A DNA stretch of 64,000 nucleotides from Arthrobacter sp. CAN_C5 (GCF_017875735.1 NZ_JAGGMZ010000001.1:1116001-1180000), one strand, 5' to 3'. Shown: positions 25,296 to 37,459, counted from the stretch's first letter. Translations and numbers: made by a program. Notes: generated by a model from the letters alone, not told the origin.

Positions 25296-26653
25296 GCATC
25301 CCGGTGGTGACCTGCGGGCGGACCGCCCGCGAGTGTGTCACCGGTTTGGAGCAGCTTCGGGGTCCTGTCACCGTCGTGCGGTGGTGCGCGGATCTGCCCG
25401 AAGTGATCGCGGTATGCCAGACGGGCCTGGCCCGCGCCGTGATCCTGTCCACCGACGCCGGTGAGCTGACAGCTTCACTGATCGAACGGCTCCGGAACGC
25501 CGAGGTGGCGGTGGTGGTCCTGGCGACGGATGAGGGCGATCGGCACCGTCTCGACGCGCTCGGGGTCGCCCACACGAGGGCCAACGTTGGCGCGGCGGCC
25601 CTCGCCACGATGGTGGAAGCCGCAGTCCAGCTGGCAGCGGAGGGGCCCGCTCCCGGCGCCGGGAGTGTTTCCTATGCTGATCCCGCCGTTGCCCTGGAGC
25701 GGGCAGCGCCCGGACCAGGGCCCGGTGGCAACGAGTCGGCACCTGCCGAGGTGGGGGAGGTGATGGCGGTTTGGGGTCCCGCCGGGTCCCCGGGGCGGAC
25801 CACCGTCGCCGTTAATCTGGCAGCCGAGCTCGCGGCGGGTGGGCGGGCGGTACTGCTCATCGATGCCGATACCTATGGAGCGAGCGTCGCGGCGTCCTTG
25901 GGATTGCTCGACGAATCGGCAGGTCTCGCGCAGGCCTGCCGGTTGGCCGACCAGGGATCATTGGACCTGACGGGACTCAACCGGGCTATCACCCGCCTAG
26001 CTGTGAGAGGGGCACACCTCGGCGTCCTGACCGGAATCACCCGCGCCGACCGCTGGACCGAGTTGCGGCCGGCGGCGCTGACCAGAGTGCTCGAACTGGC
26101 GCGGTCGATCGCCGATGTGACAATAATCGACTGCGGATTCTGTCTGGAAACCGATGAGGAACTGAGCTTCGACACGGTCGCACCGCGCCGGAACGCGGCC
26201 ACGCTGTGCTGCCTCAGCGAAGCGGACACCGTTCTTGCGGTGGGCGCGGCGGACGCCGTCGGCCTACCGAGGTTAATTCGTGCGCTGGCTGACCTCGAAG
26301 CTTCGGTGCCCACCGCGAAACCACGGGTGGTCCTGAACAAGGTGCGGGCTGCAGCGGTCGGCCGTGGCCCTGAACGGCAACTCCGGGAGGCGTGGGACCG
26401 ATTCGGTCCGTCGCAGTCGGTGGATGCGTTCCTGCCGGCGGACTTCCCCGCCGTCGATTCCGCGCTGTTGGGAGGGTCGGTGCTGCTCGAATCAGCGCCC
26501 CGTTCACCCCTTCGTACCGCGATCGCCGGGCTGGCCGGTGTACCGATTGAACAACTGCGGCGCAGCCGCGTTGGAGCAGGCCACAACGAAGTGAAGTTTT
26601 CCCTCAACGGCGTTAGGCTCTTGGGTAAGGGGCCGCAAAGGAGCGGCCTTTAA
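25292..26653 (+). CDS. CpaE-like MinD/ParA-family ATPase
   Basis: The 453-residue protein has an N-terminal receiver-like region (residues 1-115). A ParA/MinD ATPase domain follows from about residue 155. The P-loop is GPAGSPGRTT (162-171), in which the invariant lysine of GKT is arginine. The second strand LLIDADTYGASVA matches the switch I region of MinD proteins. CpaE-type ATPases help localise Tad pilus assembly. It overlaps the SAF gene in an ATGA. In related genomes a TadA ATPase gene usually follows. Here the next gene is gdh, and the only TadA-like sequence is 36 kb away. Confidence 0.75.
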   Translation: MSIPVVTCGRTARECVTGLEQLRGPVTVVRWCADLPEVIAVCQTGLARAVILSTDAGELTASLIERLRNAEVAVVVLATDEGDRHRLDALGVAHTRANVGAAALATMVEAAVQLAAEGPAPGAGSVSYADPAVALERAAPGPGPGGNESAPAEVGEVMAVWGPAGSPGRTTVAVNLAAELAAGGRAVLLIDADTYGASVAASLGLLDESAGLAQACRLADQGSLDLTGLNRAITRLAVRGAHLGVLTGITRADRWTELRPAALTRVLELARSIADVTIIDCGFCLETDEELSFDTVAPRRNAATLCCLSEADTVLAVGAADAVGLPRLIRALADLEASVPTAKPRVVLNKVRAAAVGRGPERQLREAWDRFGPSQSVDAFLPADFPAVDSALLGGSVLLESAPRSPLRTAIAGLAGVPIEQLRRSRVGAGHNEVKFSLNGVRLLGKGPQRSGL

Positions 26654-26675
26654 TTTCGTTTATGGAGGCGTTTTC

Positions 26676-29600
26676 ATGTCGTCTGGATCCAGCATCACGG
26701 ACCAGTCAAGTTCTGACACTTCTACCGGAGAGTTCATCGATCACTACTATGAACATCTCGCCGAGGAGGACGCCAAGGCACTGACAGCTGAAGCGCTCAA
26801 GGAGCGCGCCCTCCGGCACCGCGGATTGGCCGAGAACCGCACGTCGGGTGAAGCCGCTGTAGACATTTTCGACCAGTCGGACGCCAGCGTCGTCATGATC
26901 GTCACGGACGATATGCCCTTCCTGGTCGACTCGGTCACCGCCGAACTGGTCCGCCATCAGGTAGCGATCCGGCTCGTCATGCACCCCACCTTCATCGCCA
27001 CCCGCGACCGCCAGGACGCCACGCTGCGCCGGCTGCAGCGTGTGCCATCCACGGCCGGCGTCTCCAGCGGTGACACCGCCGCGCTGCCAAATGTCTCCCA
27101 CCTGATTGCCGACGGCGACGTCGCCGCGCACATCGAGTCGTGGATCGCCGTCGAAGTGGGGCGCATCCTCGATGATGATCGTCGCAAGCAAATCATCTCA
27201 GGCCTGCTCAGTGTCCTCAGGGATGTGCGCGCCGCCGTCGAGGACTGGCCAGCCATGCGGGGCAAGGTCCGCGAGATCGCCGCCTCTCTGGACACCGTGC
27301 CGGGCGGGGAGGACATTCCCGACCTTGACCAGGCGAAGGAGCTGCTCACCTGGCTTGATGGTGGAAACTTCACCTTCCTGGGCTTCAAGGAATATGATCT
27401 GGTCACCGACGACGACGGTCAGGACGTCCTCCGGATCGCTGAGGGAGACGGGCTGGGGTTGTTGCGGCACCCCGTGGGTGGGCGACGGATCCAACAGCTG
27501 ACCAGCGCAGGAAAAGCAAAGGCCCGCGAGAAGCGCGCCCTGGTGATCACCAAGGCGAACTCGCGGTCCACGGTGCACCGTGCCGCCTACCTCGACTACA
27601 TCGGCGTGAAGCGCTTCGATGCGCAGGGCAACGTGAACGGCGAACGCCGCTTCATCGGCCTGTTCGCGACCAGCGCGTACACCGGTTCGGTGCGCGGGGT
27701 TCCCATCGTGCGCGACAAGGTGGACGCCGTCCTGCGGCAGTGCGGATTCCCGCGGGACTCCCATTCCGGCAAGGACCTGCTCTCCATTCTCGAAACCTAC
27801 CCCCGCGATGAGCTGTTCCAGATCGAGGTGCAGGGCCTCATCAGCACGGCAATGGGGATATTGCGACTGCAGGAGCGGCGCCGGACGCGTCTGTTCCTGC
27901 GCCCCGACATATACGGGCGTTTCATGTCCGCACTCGTGTTTTTGCCCCGCGACCGCTACACCACGGGTGTGCGGCTGAGGATCGAACAGGAGCTGCGTCA
28001 GACGTTCAAGGCGGAGTCCATCGACTACGAGGCGCGGATCAGCGAGTCCGCCCTCGCGCGCCTGTTCTTCCGGATCAGGCTCCCACGAGGTGCCGAGGTG
28101 GCCCAGGTCGAACCAGCTGAGCTGGAACAGCGCCTGGTCGGAGCGGCCCGGTCATGGTCCGAGGGAATCGATGAAGTGGTGCGCGGCCGGTTTGACCGGC
28201 GGACCGCCGAGGAAGTGTCAGGGCTGTGGGCCGAAGCCTTCCCAGCGAGCTACCGCGTGGACTACGAGGTCGAGGACGCGCTCAAGGACATCGAACGGTT
28301 TGAACGCTGCGACGCGAACTCGCCCGCCGCGCCGGTCATGCACGTCTACGTCCCTGAGGGTGCCGGGGACAACCTGGAGGAGGACGCACGGCTGAAGCTC
28401 TACCTCACTGAGCCGAAAAGCCTGAGCCAGATCCTCCCGTTCCTGCACAACCTCGGATTGGAAGTGCTCGACGAACGGCCGTTCGAGATCGAGCGCTCCG
28501 ACGGTCGAGAGTTTTTCCTGTACGACCTTGGCCTGAAATACCCGGCCGGCATCGATCCGCTGAGCACGGGGCGTCTGCTTGAGCAATCCTTCGCCGCGGC
28601 TGTGGCTGGGTCCTCGGAATCCGATCCCTTTGACCGGTTGGTGCTGAAGGAGAACCTGCGCTGGCGCCAAGTCGTGATCCTGCGCAGCTACGCGAAGTAC
28701 ATGCGGCAGATGGGCAACACCAATTCGTACGGTTTCGTCGCCGATACGCTTCTCGCCAACGGGGCAGTAGCCCGCGCCCTGGTGACCCTGTTCGAGGCGA
28801 GGTTCGACCCTGACCTTGACGCCGAGGACCGGACCGCCACCACTGAGAGCGCACGCGAAGCCGTCGAGGCGGGACTCGAGCAGGTCCCTACCCTTGACGC
28901 CGACAAGGTACTGCGCACCTTCGACAACCTGATCGACGCAACCCTGCGAACAAACTATTTCCAGGACAAGCGCCACGTGAGCTTCAAGCTCGACACGTCC
29001 GCCATCGACGGAGCACCCTACCCGCGGCCGAAGTTCGAGATCTGGGTCTACTCGCCGCAGGTGGAAGGTGTCCACCTGCGCTTCGGCAAGGTTGCCCGCG
29101 GCGGCCTGCGCTGGTCGGACCGCAGGGAGGATTTCCGGACCGAAGTACTCGGACTGGTCAAAGCCCAGACGGTGAAGAACGCGGTGATTGTTCCAACCGG
29201 CGCGAAGGGTGGTTTCTTCGCAAAGCAACTCCCCAACCCTGCTGTCGACCGTGCAGCGTGGATGGAAGAAGGCAAGTCCAGCTATCGCACCTTCATCAGG
29301 GCGCTGTTGGACATCACCGACAATCTGGTGACCGGCGAGGACGGCGAGACGGTGGTTCCCCCGCCCCGTGTGGTCCGGCACGACAATGACGACAGCTACC
29401 TGGTGGTCGCAGCTGACAAGGGCACCGCCGCGTTCTCTGACATCGCCAACGAACTGTCGGCCGAGTATGGCTTCTGGCTGGGCGACGCGTTCGCCTCCGG
29501 CGGCTCGGTGGGATACGACCACAAGGCGATGGGCATTACCGCCCGTGGGGCCTGGGAATCCGTGAAACGGCACTTCAGCGAGTTCGGTATCGACACGCAG

Positions 29601-31520
29601 TCCGAAGAGTTCACGGTCGTGGGCGTCGGCGACATGAGTGGCGACGTGTTCGGCAACGGCATGCTCCTTTCCGAGCACATCAGGCTCGTGGCCGCTTTTG
29701 ACCACCGCCACATCTTCCTCGATCCGGCCCCCGATGCTGCGGTTTCCTTCGCCGAGAGGTCGAGGCTGTTCGACCTGCCGCGATCCAGCTGGGAAGACTA
29801 CGACGAATCGCTGATCAGCGCCGGTGGCGGCATCTACCCACGCCATTCGAAGACGGTCCCCATCTCGGACCAGGTGCGTTCAGTCCTGGGTCTCGACGAG
29901 TCGATCACCACCCTGAGTCCGCCCGAACTCCTCCGTGCCATCCTCTCGGCTCCGGTGGATCTGCTGTACAACGGCGGCATCGGAACCTATGTGAAGGCAT
30001 CGAGTGAAACCCACGCCGTGGTGGGGGATAAGGCCAACGATGCCATCCGGGTGAACGGCGACCAGCTGCGCGCCCGCGTGGTGGGCGAGGGTGGGAACCT
30101 GGGGATGACCCAACTGGGCCGGATCGAGGCGGCGCTGCACGGCGTCGTCCTGAACACTGACGCGATCGACAATTCGGCCGGTGTCGACTGCTCTGACCAT
30201 GAGGTCAACATCAAGATCTTCGTCGACCGCCTGGTGAGAACCGGAGCCCTCCCGGCAGGGGAGCGCGCCGAATTCCTGCACTCGATGACCGATGAGGTGG
30301 GTCGACTCGTCCTGAAGGACAACGTCGACCAGAACGTTCTGCTCCTCAACGACCGGCAGCGGGTCGTGGAATGGAGCCCGAGCTTCGAGAGGTTGATGGA
30401 TTGGCTTGAGACGAACGCCGATCTGAACCGCGAACTGGAGGCATTGCCCACCACCGAGGTGCTCAGGGCCCGGGTGGAATCGGGTCAGGGCCTCACCTCG
30501 CCTGAGCTGTCGGTTCTTGCGGCGTACGTCAAGATCGAGTTGACCAAGGCCCTGACCAGCAGCGATCTGACCGACGATCCCTGGTTCGGCAGGACCCTGC
30601 GCGAGTACTTCCCGAAGCAGCTGGCGGAGCGTTTCGGTAGCCAGCTGGACACCCATCCGCTGCGTCGGGAGATCATCTCGACGGTGATCGCCAACGACAT
30701 GATCAACATGGGAGGGATCACCTTCGCCTTCCGGGTGATGGAGGAAACATCGGTGTCCGGCCCGGTAATCGCACGGGCATTTGTCGCGCTCCGGGAAATC
30801 TATGATCTTGATGTTCTCGTGAACGCGCTCGGTGAGCTCCCCCCCAGTTTCCCCACCGACCGTTGGTCGGCGGTCCACCTCGACATGCGGCGCCTGTTGG
30901 ACCGGGCTGTTCGCTGGTTCGTGAACAACGTGGGCCAGGGAACCTCGGTGGCCGAGGACATCGAGTTGTTCAAGCCGCTGATGGATCCGCTGCGCACGCA
31001 TCTGGTGGACTACGTCCGCGGCAGTGACAGGGAACGGGTTGAACGGTGGTTTTCCCGGGCCGAGGAGTGGGGACTGCCGGACGACATCGCGCGCCACTGG
31101 GCGGAGCAGTTTGAATCCTTCGGGTTGCTGGATATCGCTTTGATCGCCCAGCAGATAGACGAGCCCGTGGACCGGATCGCCCAGGTCTACTACGCGGTCT
31201 ACGACAGGTTCGCGGTCGACAATCTGCTGGAGCGGATCACCACCCTTCCGCGGATGGACCGGTGGCAGGCGCTCGCCAGGGCCGCTCTGCGGGATGACCT
31301 CTACTCCACCATCGCCGACATGACGGTTTCAGTGATGAAGGCGTCCTCGTTCTCGAAGCATGCCGAAGCCGGGGAGCGTCTCGACACCTGGGAGCAGCAA
31401 AACGCTGAGATGCTGGAGCGCGCGCGGCACATGTTCGTCGAGGTCAACCAGCTGGAACGTGATGACATGGCATCCCTGTCGGTGGCGCTGCGGCTGCTCC
31501 GGTCGATCGTGCGACGGTAG
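26676..31520 (+). CDS. gdh: NAD-dependent glutamate dehydrogenase, large (about 180 kDa) type
   Basis: The enzyme interconverts glutamate and 2-oxoglutarate plus ammonium with NAD. The 1614-residue length is typical of the L-180 class. It has a long regulatory N-terminal part with ACT-like segments. The catalytic core has VARGGLRWSDRREDFRTEVL, the substrate-binding lysine in PTGAKGGFFAKQ (about residue 843), and a Rossmann segment GVGDMSGDVFGNG. The C-terminal helical region is complete. The ATG has GGAGG at good distance and the gene sits 22 nt after the CpaE-like gene. pdtaS follows after 12 nt, so co-transcription is possible. Confidence 0.95.
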   Translation: MSSGSSITDQSSSDTSTGEFIDHYYEHLAEEDAKALTAEALKERALRHRGLAENRTSGEAAVDIFDQSDASVVMIVTDDMPFLVDSVTAELVRHQVAIRLVMHPTFIATRDRQDATLRRLQRVPSTAGVSSGDTAALPNVSHLIADGDVAAHIESWIAVEVGRILDDDRRKQIISGLLSVLRDVRAAVEDWPAMRGKVREIAASLDTVPGGEDIPDLDQAKELLTWLDGGNFTFLGFKEYDLVTDDDGQDVLRIAEGDGLGLLRHPVGGRRIQQLTSAGKAKAREKRALVITKANSRSTVHRAAYLDYIGVKRFDAQGNVNGERRFIGLFATSAYTGSVRGVPIVRDKVDAVLRQCGFPRDSHSGKDLLSILETYPRDELFQIEVQGLISTAMGILRLQERRRTRLFLRPDIYGRFMSALVFLPRDRYTTGVRLRIEQELRQTFKAESIDYEARISESALARLFFRIRLPRGAEVAQVEPAELEQRLVGAARSWSEGIDEVVRGRFDRRTAEEVSGLWAEAFPASYRVDYEVEDALKDIERFERCDANSPAAPVMHVYVPEGAGDNLEEDARLKLYLTEPKSLSQILPFLHNLGLEVLDERPFEIERSDGREFFLYDLGLKYPAGIDPLSTGRLLEQSFAAAVAGSSESDPFDRLVLKENLRWRQVVILRSYAKYMRQMGNTNSYGFVADTLLANGAVARALVTLFEARFDPDLDAEDRTATTESAREAVEAGLEQVPTLDADKVLRTFDNLIDATLRTNYFQDKRHVSFKLDTSAIDGAPYPRPKFEIWVYSPQVEGVHLRFGKVARGGLRWSDRREDFRTEVLGLVKAQTVKNAVIVPTGAKGGFFAKQLPNPAVDRAAWMEEGKSSYRTFIRALLDITDNLVTGEDGETVVPPPRVVRHDNDDSYLVVAADKGTAAFSDIANELSAEYGFWLGDAFASGGSVGYDHKAMGITARGAWESVKRHFSEFGIDTQSEEFTVVGVGDMSGDVFGNGMLLSEHIRLVAAFDHRHIFLDPAPDAAVSFAERSRLFDLPRSSWEDYDESLISAGGGIYPRHSKTVPISDQVRSVLGLDESITTLSPPELLRAILSAPVDLLYNGGIGTYVKASSETHAVVGDKANDAIRVNGDQLRARVVGEGGNLGMTQLGRIEAALHGVVLNTDAIDNSAGVDCSDHEVNIKIFVDRLVRTGALPAGERAEFLHSMTDEVGRLVLKDNVDQNVLLLNDRQRVVEWSPSFERLMDWLETNADLNRELEALPTTEVLRARVESGQGLTSPELSVLAAYVKIELTKALTSSDLTDDPWFGRTLREYFPKQLAERFGSQLDTHPLRREIISTVIANDMINMGGITFAFRVMEETSVSGPVIARAFVALREIYDLDVLVNALGELPPSFPTDRWSAVHLDMRRLLDRAVRWFVNNVGQGTSVAEDIELFKPLMDPLRTHLVDYVRGSDRERVERWFSRAEEWGLPDDIARHWAEQFESFGLLDIALIAQQIDEPVDRIAQVYYAVYDRFAVDNLLERITTLPRMDRWQALARAALRDDLYSTIADMTVSVMKASSFSKHAEAGERLDTWEQQNAEMLERARHMFVEVNQLERDDMASLSVALRLLRSIVRR

Positions 31521-31532
31521 GCGGGGGCGTCA

Positions 31533-33008
31533 GTGGCAATCTTCACCGATCCGATCCGCGAGTACGCTCATTTCGGTCCGGGAGATGCGGAGTGGCTGCA
31601 TCTGCTGGTGGGGGACTGGCAGATGGTCGCGGACCTCGCGTTCGCCGACCTTGCTCTCTGGTTCCCTCTGGACGACGGCGGATATGTCGCCCTGGCCCAC
31701 GTTCGTCCGTCGACGTCCCACACCGTTTTCCACACCGACTTTGTCGGCGAGCGGATCCGTGCTGACCTTTTGCCGCTTGTCGACAAGGCCTGGCAGAGCC
31801 AGCAGATGGAACGGTCAGGGGACACCAACTGGACCACTGAAATGGCCATGCGGGTCGAGGCCGTCCCGATGGTGCGGAACGGGCGAACCCTCGCCGTCGT
31901 CACCTCCCACATGGATCTGTCCAGCTCACGGATGCCGTCCAGGCTGGAGTTGACCTACCGGCAATGCGCCCACGACCTGCTGAGGATGGGCACCCTCGGG
32001 TTGTGGCCCGACTTCGCGACCCCGACGGGTTCGCGCCGCGGAGCGCCACGCGTGGGTGACGGGTTGATCCGGCTGGATGTGGAGGGTGTCATCCAGTATG
32101 CGAGCCCCAACGGTGTGTCGGCGTTCAGGCGGCTCGGTGATGCTGAAACGCTCGAAGGAAGGTCTCTGGCGGAGGTCGCCACGTCACTTCTCACCGACCG
32201 TCGACTGGTCGATGAGACGCTCCCGCTGGTGGTGACCGGCAGGATGCCCTGGCGGACCGAAATCGAATCCCGTGGCGTCAGCCTGTCACTGCGTGCCATC
32301 CCGCTCCGCGACGAAAAGGACCGGTTCGGTGCGCTGGTGCTCTGCCGGGATGTGTCTGAGCTTCGCCGCAGGGAAATGGAGTTGGTGTCCAAGGACGCGA
32401 CCATCCGCGAAATCCATCACCGGGTGAAGAACAACCTCCAGACCGTCGCGGCCCTCTTACGGATGCAGTCGCGCCGGATGGTGAGCGATGAAGGCAAGCA
32501 GGGTCTTGAACAGGCCATGCGGCGGGTGGGGACAATTGCGCTGGTCCACGAGACCCTGTCCCAGGGGCTCTCTCAGAGTGTCGATTTCGACGAGCTCATC
32601 GCCCGCCAATTCCGGCTGTCGGCCGAGGTCGCGTCGCCTGCCCACGAGGTGCGCACCGAGCGTGCCGGCTCTTTTGGTGAGCTGCCCAGTGACTTTGCCA
32701 CGCCGTTGGCACTGGTGATTAACGAACTGGTGACAAACGCGGTGGAGCATGGGCTGTCGGAGCGAACGGGCACAGTGTGGTTGCTGGCAAATCGGCGGAA
32801 GAGCGCCAACGGCGACGAGATCCTCAATGTGACGGTCGCGGACGACGGCGTTGGGCTGCCCAACGGAGCCCACAAGGAGGGTCTGGGTCTCCAGATCGTC
32901 AGGACACTGGTGATGAGCGAGCTGGACGGCACTATCACGTGGGAGCCCCGAGAGGGCGGCGGCACTGCTGTGACCATCGAGCTGGGCCTGCACGACAACC
33001 GCACATAA
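31533..33008 (+). CDS. pdtaS: Sensor histidine kinase PdtaS (HisKA_2 type)
   Basis: The 491-residue soluble kinase starts at a GTG. It has an N-terminal GAF-like sensor (residues 1-150) and a PAS domain (about 170-280, GLIRLDVEGVIQYASPNGV). A HisKA_2 dimerisation box follows with phospho-His295 or His296 in REIHHRVKNNLQTVAALLRM. The HATPase domain has LVINELVTNAVEHGL and DDGVGLP. In mycobacteria PdtaS phosphorylates PdtaR, an RNA-binding ANTAR regulator. No pdtaR is next to it, which is also the usual situation. A strong bidirectional terminator follows immediately. Confidence 0.93.
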   Translation: MAIFTDPIREYAHFGPGDAEWLHLLVGDWQMVADLAFADLALWFPLDDGGYVALAHVRPSTSHTVFHTDFVGERIRADLLPLVDKAWQSQQMERSGDTNWTTEMAMRVEAVPMVRNGRTLAVVTSHMDLSSSRMPSRLELTYRQCAHDLLRMGTLGLWPDFATPTGSRRGAPRVGDGLIRLDVEGVIQYASPNGVSAFRRLGDAETLEGRSLAEVATSLLTDRRLVDETLPLVVTGRMPWRTEIESRGVSLSLRAIPLRDEKDRFGALVLCRDVSELRRREMELVSKDATIREIHHRVKNNLQTVAALLRMQSRRMVSDEGKQGLEQAMRRVGTIALVHETLSQGLSQSVDFDELIARQFRLSAEVASPAHEVRTERAGSFGELPSDFATPLALVINELVTNAVEHGLSERTGTVWLLANRRKSANGDEILNVTVADDGVGLPNGAHKEGLGLQIVRTLVMSELDGTITWEPREGGGTAVTIELGLHDNRT

Positions 33009-33043
33009 CAGCGGACCGCCACCGAAAGGGTGGCGGTCCGCTG
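33009..33043. terminator. Bidirectional intrinsic terminator between pdtaS and whiB
   Basis: A perfect 15-bp GC-rich stem (33009-33023 with 33029-33043) closes a 5-nt GAAAG loop and is followed by TTT. It lies between convergent genes. Two further A-T pairs extend into the pdtaS stop codon. Confidence 0.9.
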
Positions 33044-33097
33044 TTTCCTGCAAGACAAATTGGTCCGTCAGGGACCAGGAAGCGTCGCTGAGCTCCG

Positions 33098-33346
33098 CTA
33101 GGAGGCCCGGCGTGCGCGGGCTGCCCGGCGCTTGAGCGCCCGACGCTCGTCCTCGCTCAATCCACCCCAGACCCCTGCGTCCTGGCCGGATTCGATTGCC
33201 CACTGAAGGCAGGTGTCAACTACCTGGCAGCGGCGACAGACGCTCTTGGCTTCCTCAATTTGAAGAAGGGCAGGCCCAGTGTTTCCGACCGGGAAGAACA
33301 GTTCCGGGTCCTTGTCCAGGCATGCAGCGCGGCTACGCCAATCCAT
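33098..33346 (-). CDS. whiB1: WhiB-family iron-sulfur regulator (WhiB1-like)
   Basis: The 82-residue protein has the four cluster cysteines Cys9, Cys37, Cys40 and Cys46 (spacing CxxC...C). It also has the GVWGGLSEDERR turn and a basic C-terminal tail (KRRAARARRAS) for DNA binding. WhiB1-type proteins carry a nitric-oxide-sensitive [4Fe-4S] cluster and interact with the primary sigma factor. Position next to pdtaS and the high match to the WhiB1 pattern support that subfamily. Its leader has AGGAGAAAG before the ATG and a CRP-like dyad 34 nt upstream. Confidence 0.9.
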   Translation of the reverse strand: MDWRSRAACLDKDPELFFPVGNTGPALLQIEEAKSVCRRCQVVDTCLQWAIESGQDAGVWGGLSEDERRALKRRAARARRAS

Positions 33347-33379
33347 GTATGATCACTTTCTCCTTCGGCCATTCGAGAT

Positions 33380-33395
33380 TGTGAAAACATTCACG
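33380..33395 (-). promoter_or_regulatory. CRP/GlxR-like operator in the whiB leader
   Basis: TGTGA-N6-TCACG matches 9 of the 10 fixed positions of the CRP consensus TGTGA-N6-TCACA. A possible -10 (TACTAT on the minus strand, 33405-33410) lies just upstream, so the site would overlap or follow the transcription start. Confidence 0.5.
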
Positions 33396-33633
33396 AACGG
33401 CCACATAGTAAAGGGGCCCGTACGGCCCCCGATTTCTTCTTCCTCAAGGCTGTCACGTTAAATTCAGCCAAACAAGAGGTTGGAAGCGCTTAATTGTGCA
33501 ATGTGGTGAGTTATGCATCACAACCGTTGTCATTACGGGCATCGCAAGTGCCACGTGAACACCAATCGACTATGTCGGCTGGTTACTTCCGTGTCAAGAC
33601 CCCTCCCGTCGAGTGACGGAGCAATCGAGGTCC

Positions 33634-34497
33634 TCAGCCGTCCAAGAGATTAAGCAGATACTGGCCGTACCCGCTCTTCAGGTACGGTGTCGCGCAATCC
33701 TTTAGCTGGTCATCGGTGAGAAAGCCCTGCCGCCAGGCCGTCTCTTCGGGGCAACCGATGGACAGTCCCTGACGCTTCTGCACGGTGCGGATGAAGTCGG
33801 ACGCGTCGGTCAGGGAGTCGAATGTTCCGGTATCCAACCATGCGGTACCGCGGGGGAGAATCTCGACGTGCAACTTGCCCCGGGAGAGGTACTCCATGTT
33901 CACATCGGTGATCTCCAGTTCGCCCCGGGGCGATGGTCGCAGTGAACCGGCGATGTCCAGTACCGAGTTGTCATAGAAGTAGAGCCCGGGAACCGCATAG
34001 TTGCTCTTGGGGTGATCAGGCTTTTCTTCGAGCGACACCGCCCGCTTCTCGTCATCAAATTCGATGACACCATATGCCGAAGGGTTAGCCACCCAGTACC
34101 CGAACACCGCTCCGCCGTCGATCCCGCTGAACCGCTGGAGCTGGGTGCCCATCCCGGGTCCGTAAAAAATGTTGTCCCCGAGCACCAGCGCCACCGACTC
34201 GGAACCCACATGGTCAGCGCCGAGAATGAACGCTTGGGCGAGTCCCTCAGGCCGCGGCTGCTTCACGTAGGTCAGGGAAATGCCAAACCGTGAGCCGTCT
34301 CCGAGCAGGTTTTTGAAGTGCTCGGCATCGTGCGGCGTCGTCACCACCAGAATGTCCCTGATCCCCGCAAGGATCAGGGTGGACAAAGGGTAATAGATCA
34401 TCGGCTTGTCGTACACGGGCACCAACTGCTTGCTGACCCCCAGTGTGATGGGGTGAAGCCGAGATCCCGTGCCGCCTGCCAGAATTATTCCCTTCAT
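33634..34497 (-). CDS. rmlA: Glucose-1-phosphate thymidylyltransferase RmlA
   Basis: RmlA makes dTDP-glucose from dTTP and glucose-1-phosphate, the first step to dTDP-rhamnose. The 287-residue protein has the nucleotide-binding [12 protein letters not shown] (residues 3-14), the [15 protein letters not shown] segment, GDNIFYGPG and [18 protein letters not shown]. The frame is open upstream to 34590, but MKGIILAGG at 34497 is the family start. A -10 hexamer 7 nt before that ATG implies a leaderless message. It diverges from rmlB, and the two promoters share an 80-bp gap. Confidence 0.96.
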   Translation of the reverse strand: MKGIILAGGTGSRLHPITLGVSKQLVPVYDKPMIYYPLSTLILAGIRDILVVTTPHDAEHFKNLLGDGSRFGISLTYVKQPRPEGLAQAFILGADHVGSESVALVLGDNIFYGPGMGTQLQRFSGIDGGAVFGYWVANPSAYGVIEFDDEKRAVSLEEKPDHPKSNYAVPGLYFYDNSVLDIAGSLRPSPRGELEITDVNMEYLSRGKLHVEILPRGTAWLDTGTFDSLTDASDFIRTVQKRQGLSIGCPEETAWRQGFLTDDQLKDCATPYLKSGYGQYLLNLLDG

Positions 34498-34504
34498 GGT
34501 CGTT

Positions 34505-34510
34505 ATGCTA
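34505..34510 (-). promoter_or_regulatory. -10 hexamer, leaderless promoter of rmlA
   Basis: TAGCAT on the minus strand, 7 nt before the rmlA ATG. Confidence 0.5.
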
Positions 34511-34544
34511 TCCGGAGCAGGCCCCGGGAATCGGCGACACCTAG

Positions 34545-36967
<2,423 letters not shown>

Positions 36968-37004
36968 ACGATAGAGATGACGTACATGCCGCAGGATTGC
37001 ACCG

Positions 37005-37430
37005 ATGAGTGAGACGGCAAGCCAGTCGGCTCCGCAGGCCCGTCCCGCCGGGGTCACTGTCATTGCCGTGATCCTTGTGCTGGAGGCGCTGAGCTTGCTG
37101 ACCGCCGCGGGGTGGTACCTCTACGGTCTCCTCACCAGTACGCCCACGTCGCTGGGCGGTGCCATCTTCACCCTGGTGTTCCTGGTGGTGCTGGCACTGT
37201 GGCTGGTGCTGGTGAGCTATCACCTGGTGAAGGGATACCGCTGGACCCGGTCTGCTGCGCTGGTCTTCCAGCTGTTCGTGATCGTCATCGCCGTGCCCAC
37301 CCTCTCCGCCGGAATCATCCCGGTGGGTCTGGCTCTGCTGGTCCCGGCGGCAGCCGTCCTGCTGGTGCTGTTTACCAAGCCGGTGCTCGCCTACACCTCG
37401 CGGACCGGAGACAACCCAAAGGTCCTCTAG
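37005..37430 (+). CDS. Small four-helix membrane protein, unknown function
   Basis: The 141-residue protein is mostly membrane. It has four predicted helices at about residues 16-42, 49-76, 84-104 and 105-130, a short polar N-terminus and a polar C-terminal tail (SRTGDNPKVL). I recognise no family. It lies 37 nt after the rhamnose gene with no obvious terminator and is convergent with the FHA-FtsK gene. It could belong to either the polysaccharide or the secretion-like functions, but nothing shows which. Confidence 0.65.
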   Translation: MSETASQSAPQARPAGVTVIAVILVLEALSLLTAAGWYLYGLLTSTPTSLGGAIFTLVFLVVLALWLVLVSYHLVKGYRWTRSAALVFQLFVIVIAVPTLSAGIIPVGLALLVPAAAVLLVLFTKPVLAYTSRTGDNPKVL

Positions 37431-37459
37431 GGTCCGAAGCCACGACCGGTTCACCCTCG

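Noticed and set aside
28218..31097. Two long minus-strand frames (542 and 405 codons) opposite gdh
   Set aside because: gdh is intact and well matched to its family; the opposite frames have no motif or ribosome binding site.
33507..33522. A second CRP-like site (GTGA-N8-TCAC) upstream of whiB
   Set aside because: The 8-nt spacer does not fit the 6-nt CRP consensus and it lies far from the likely promoter.
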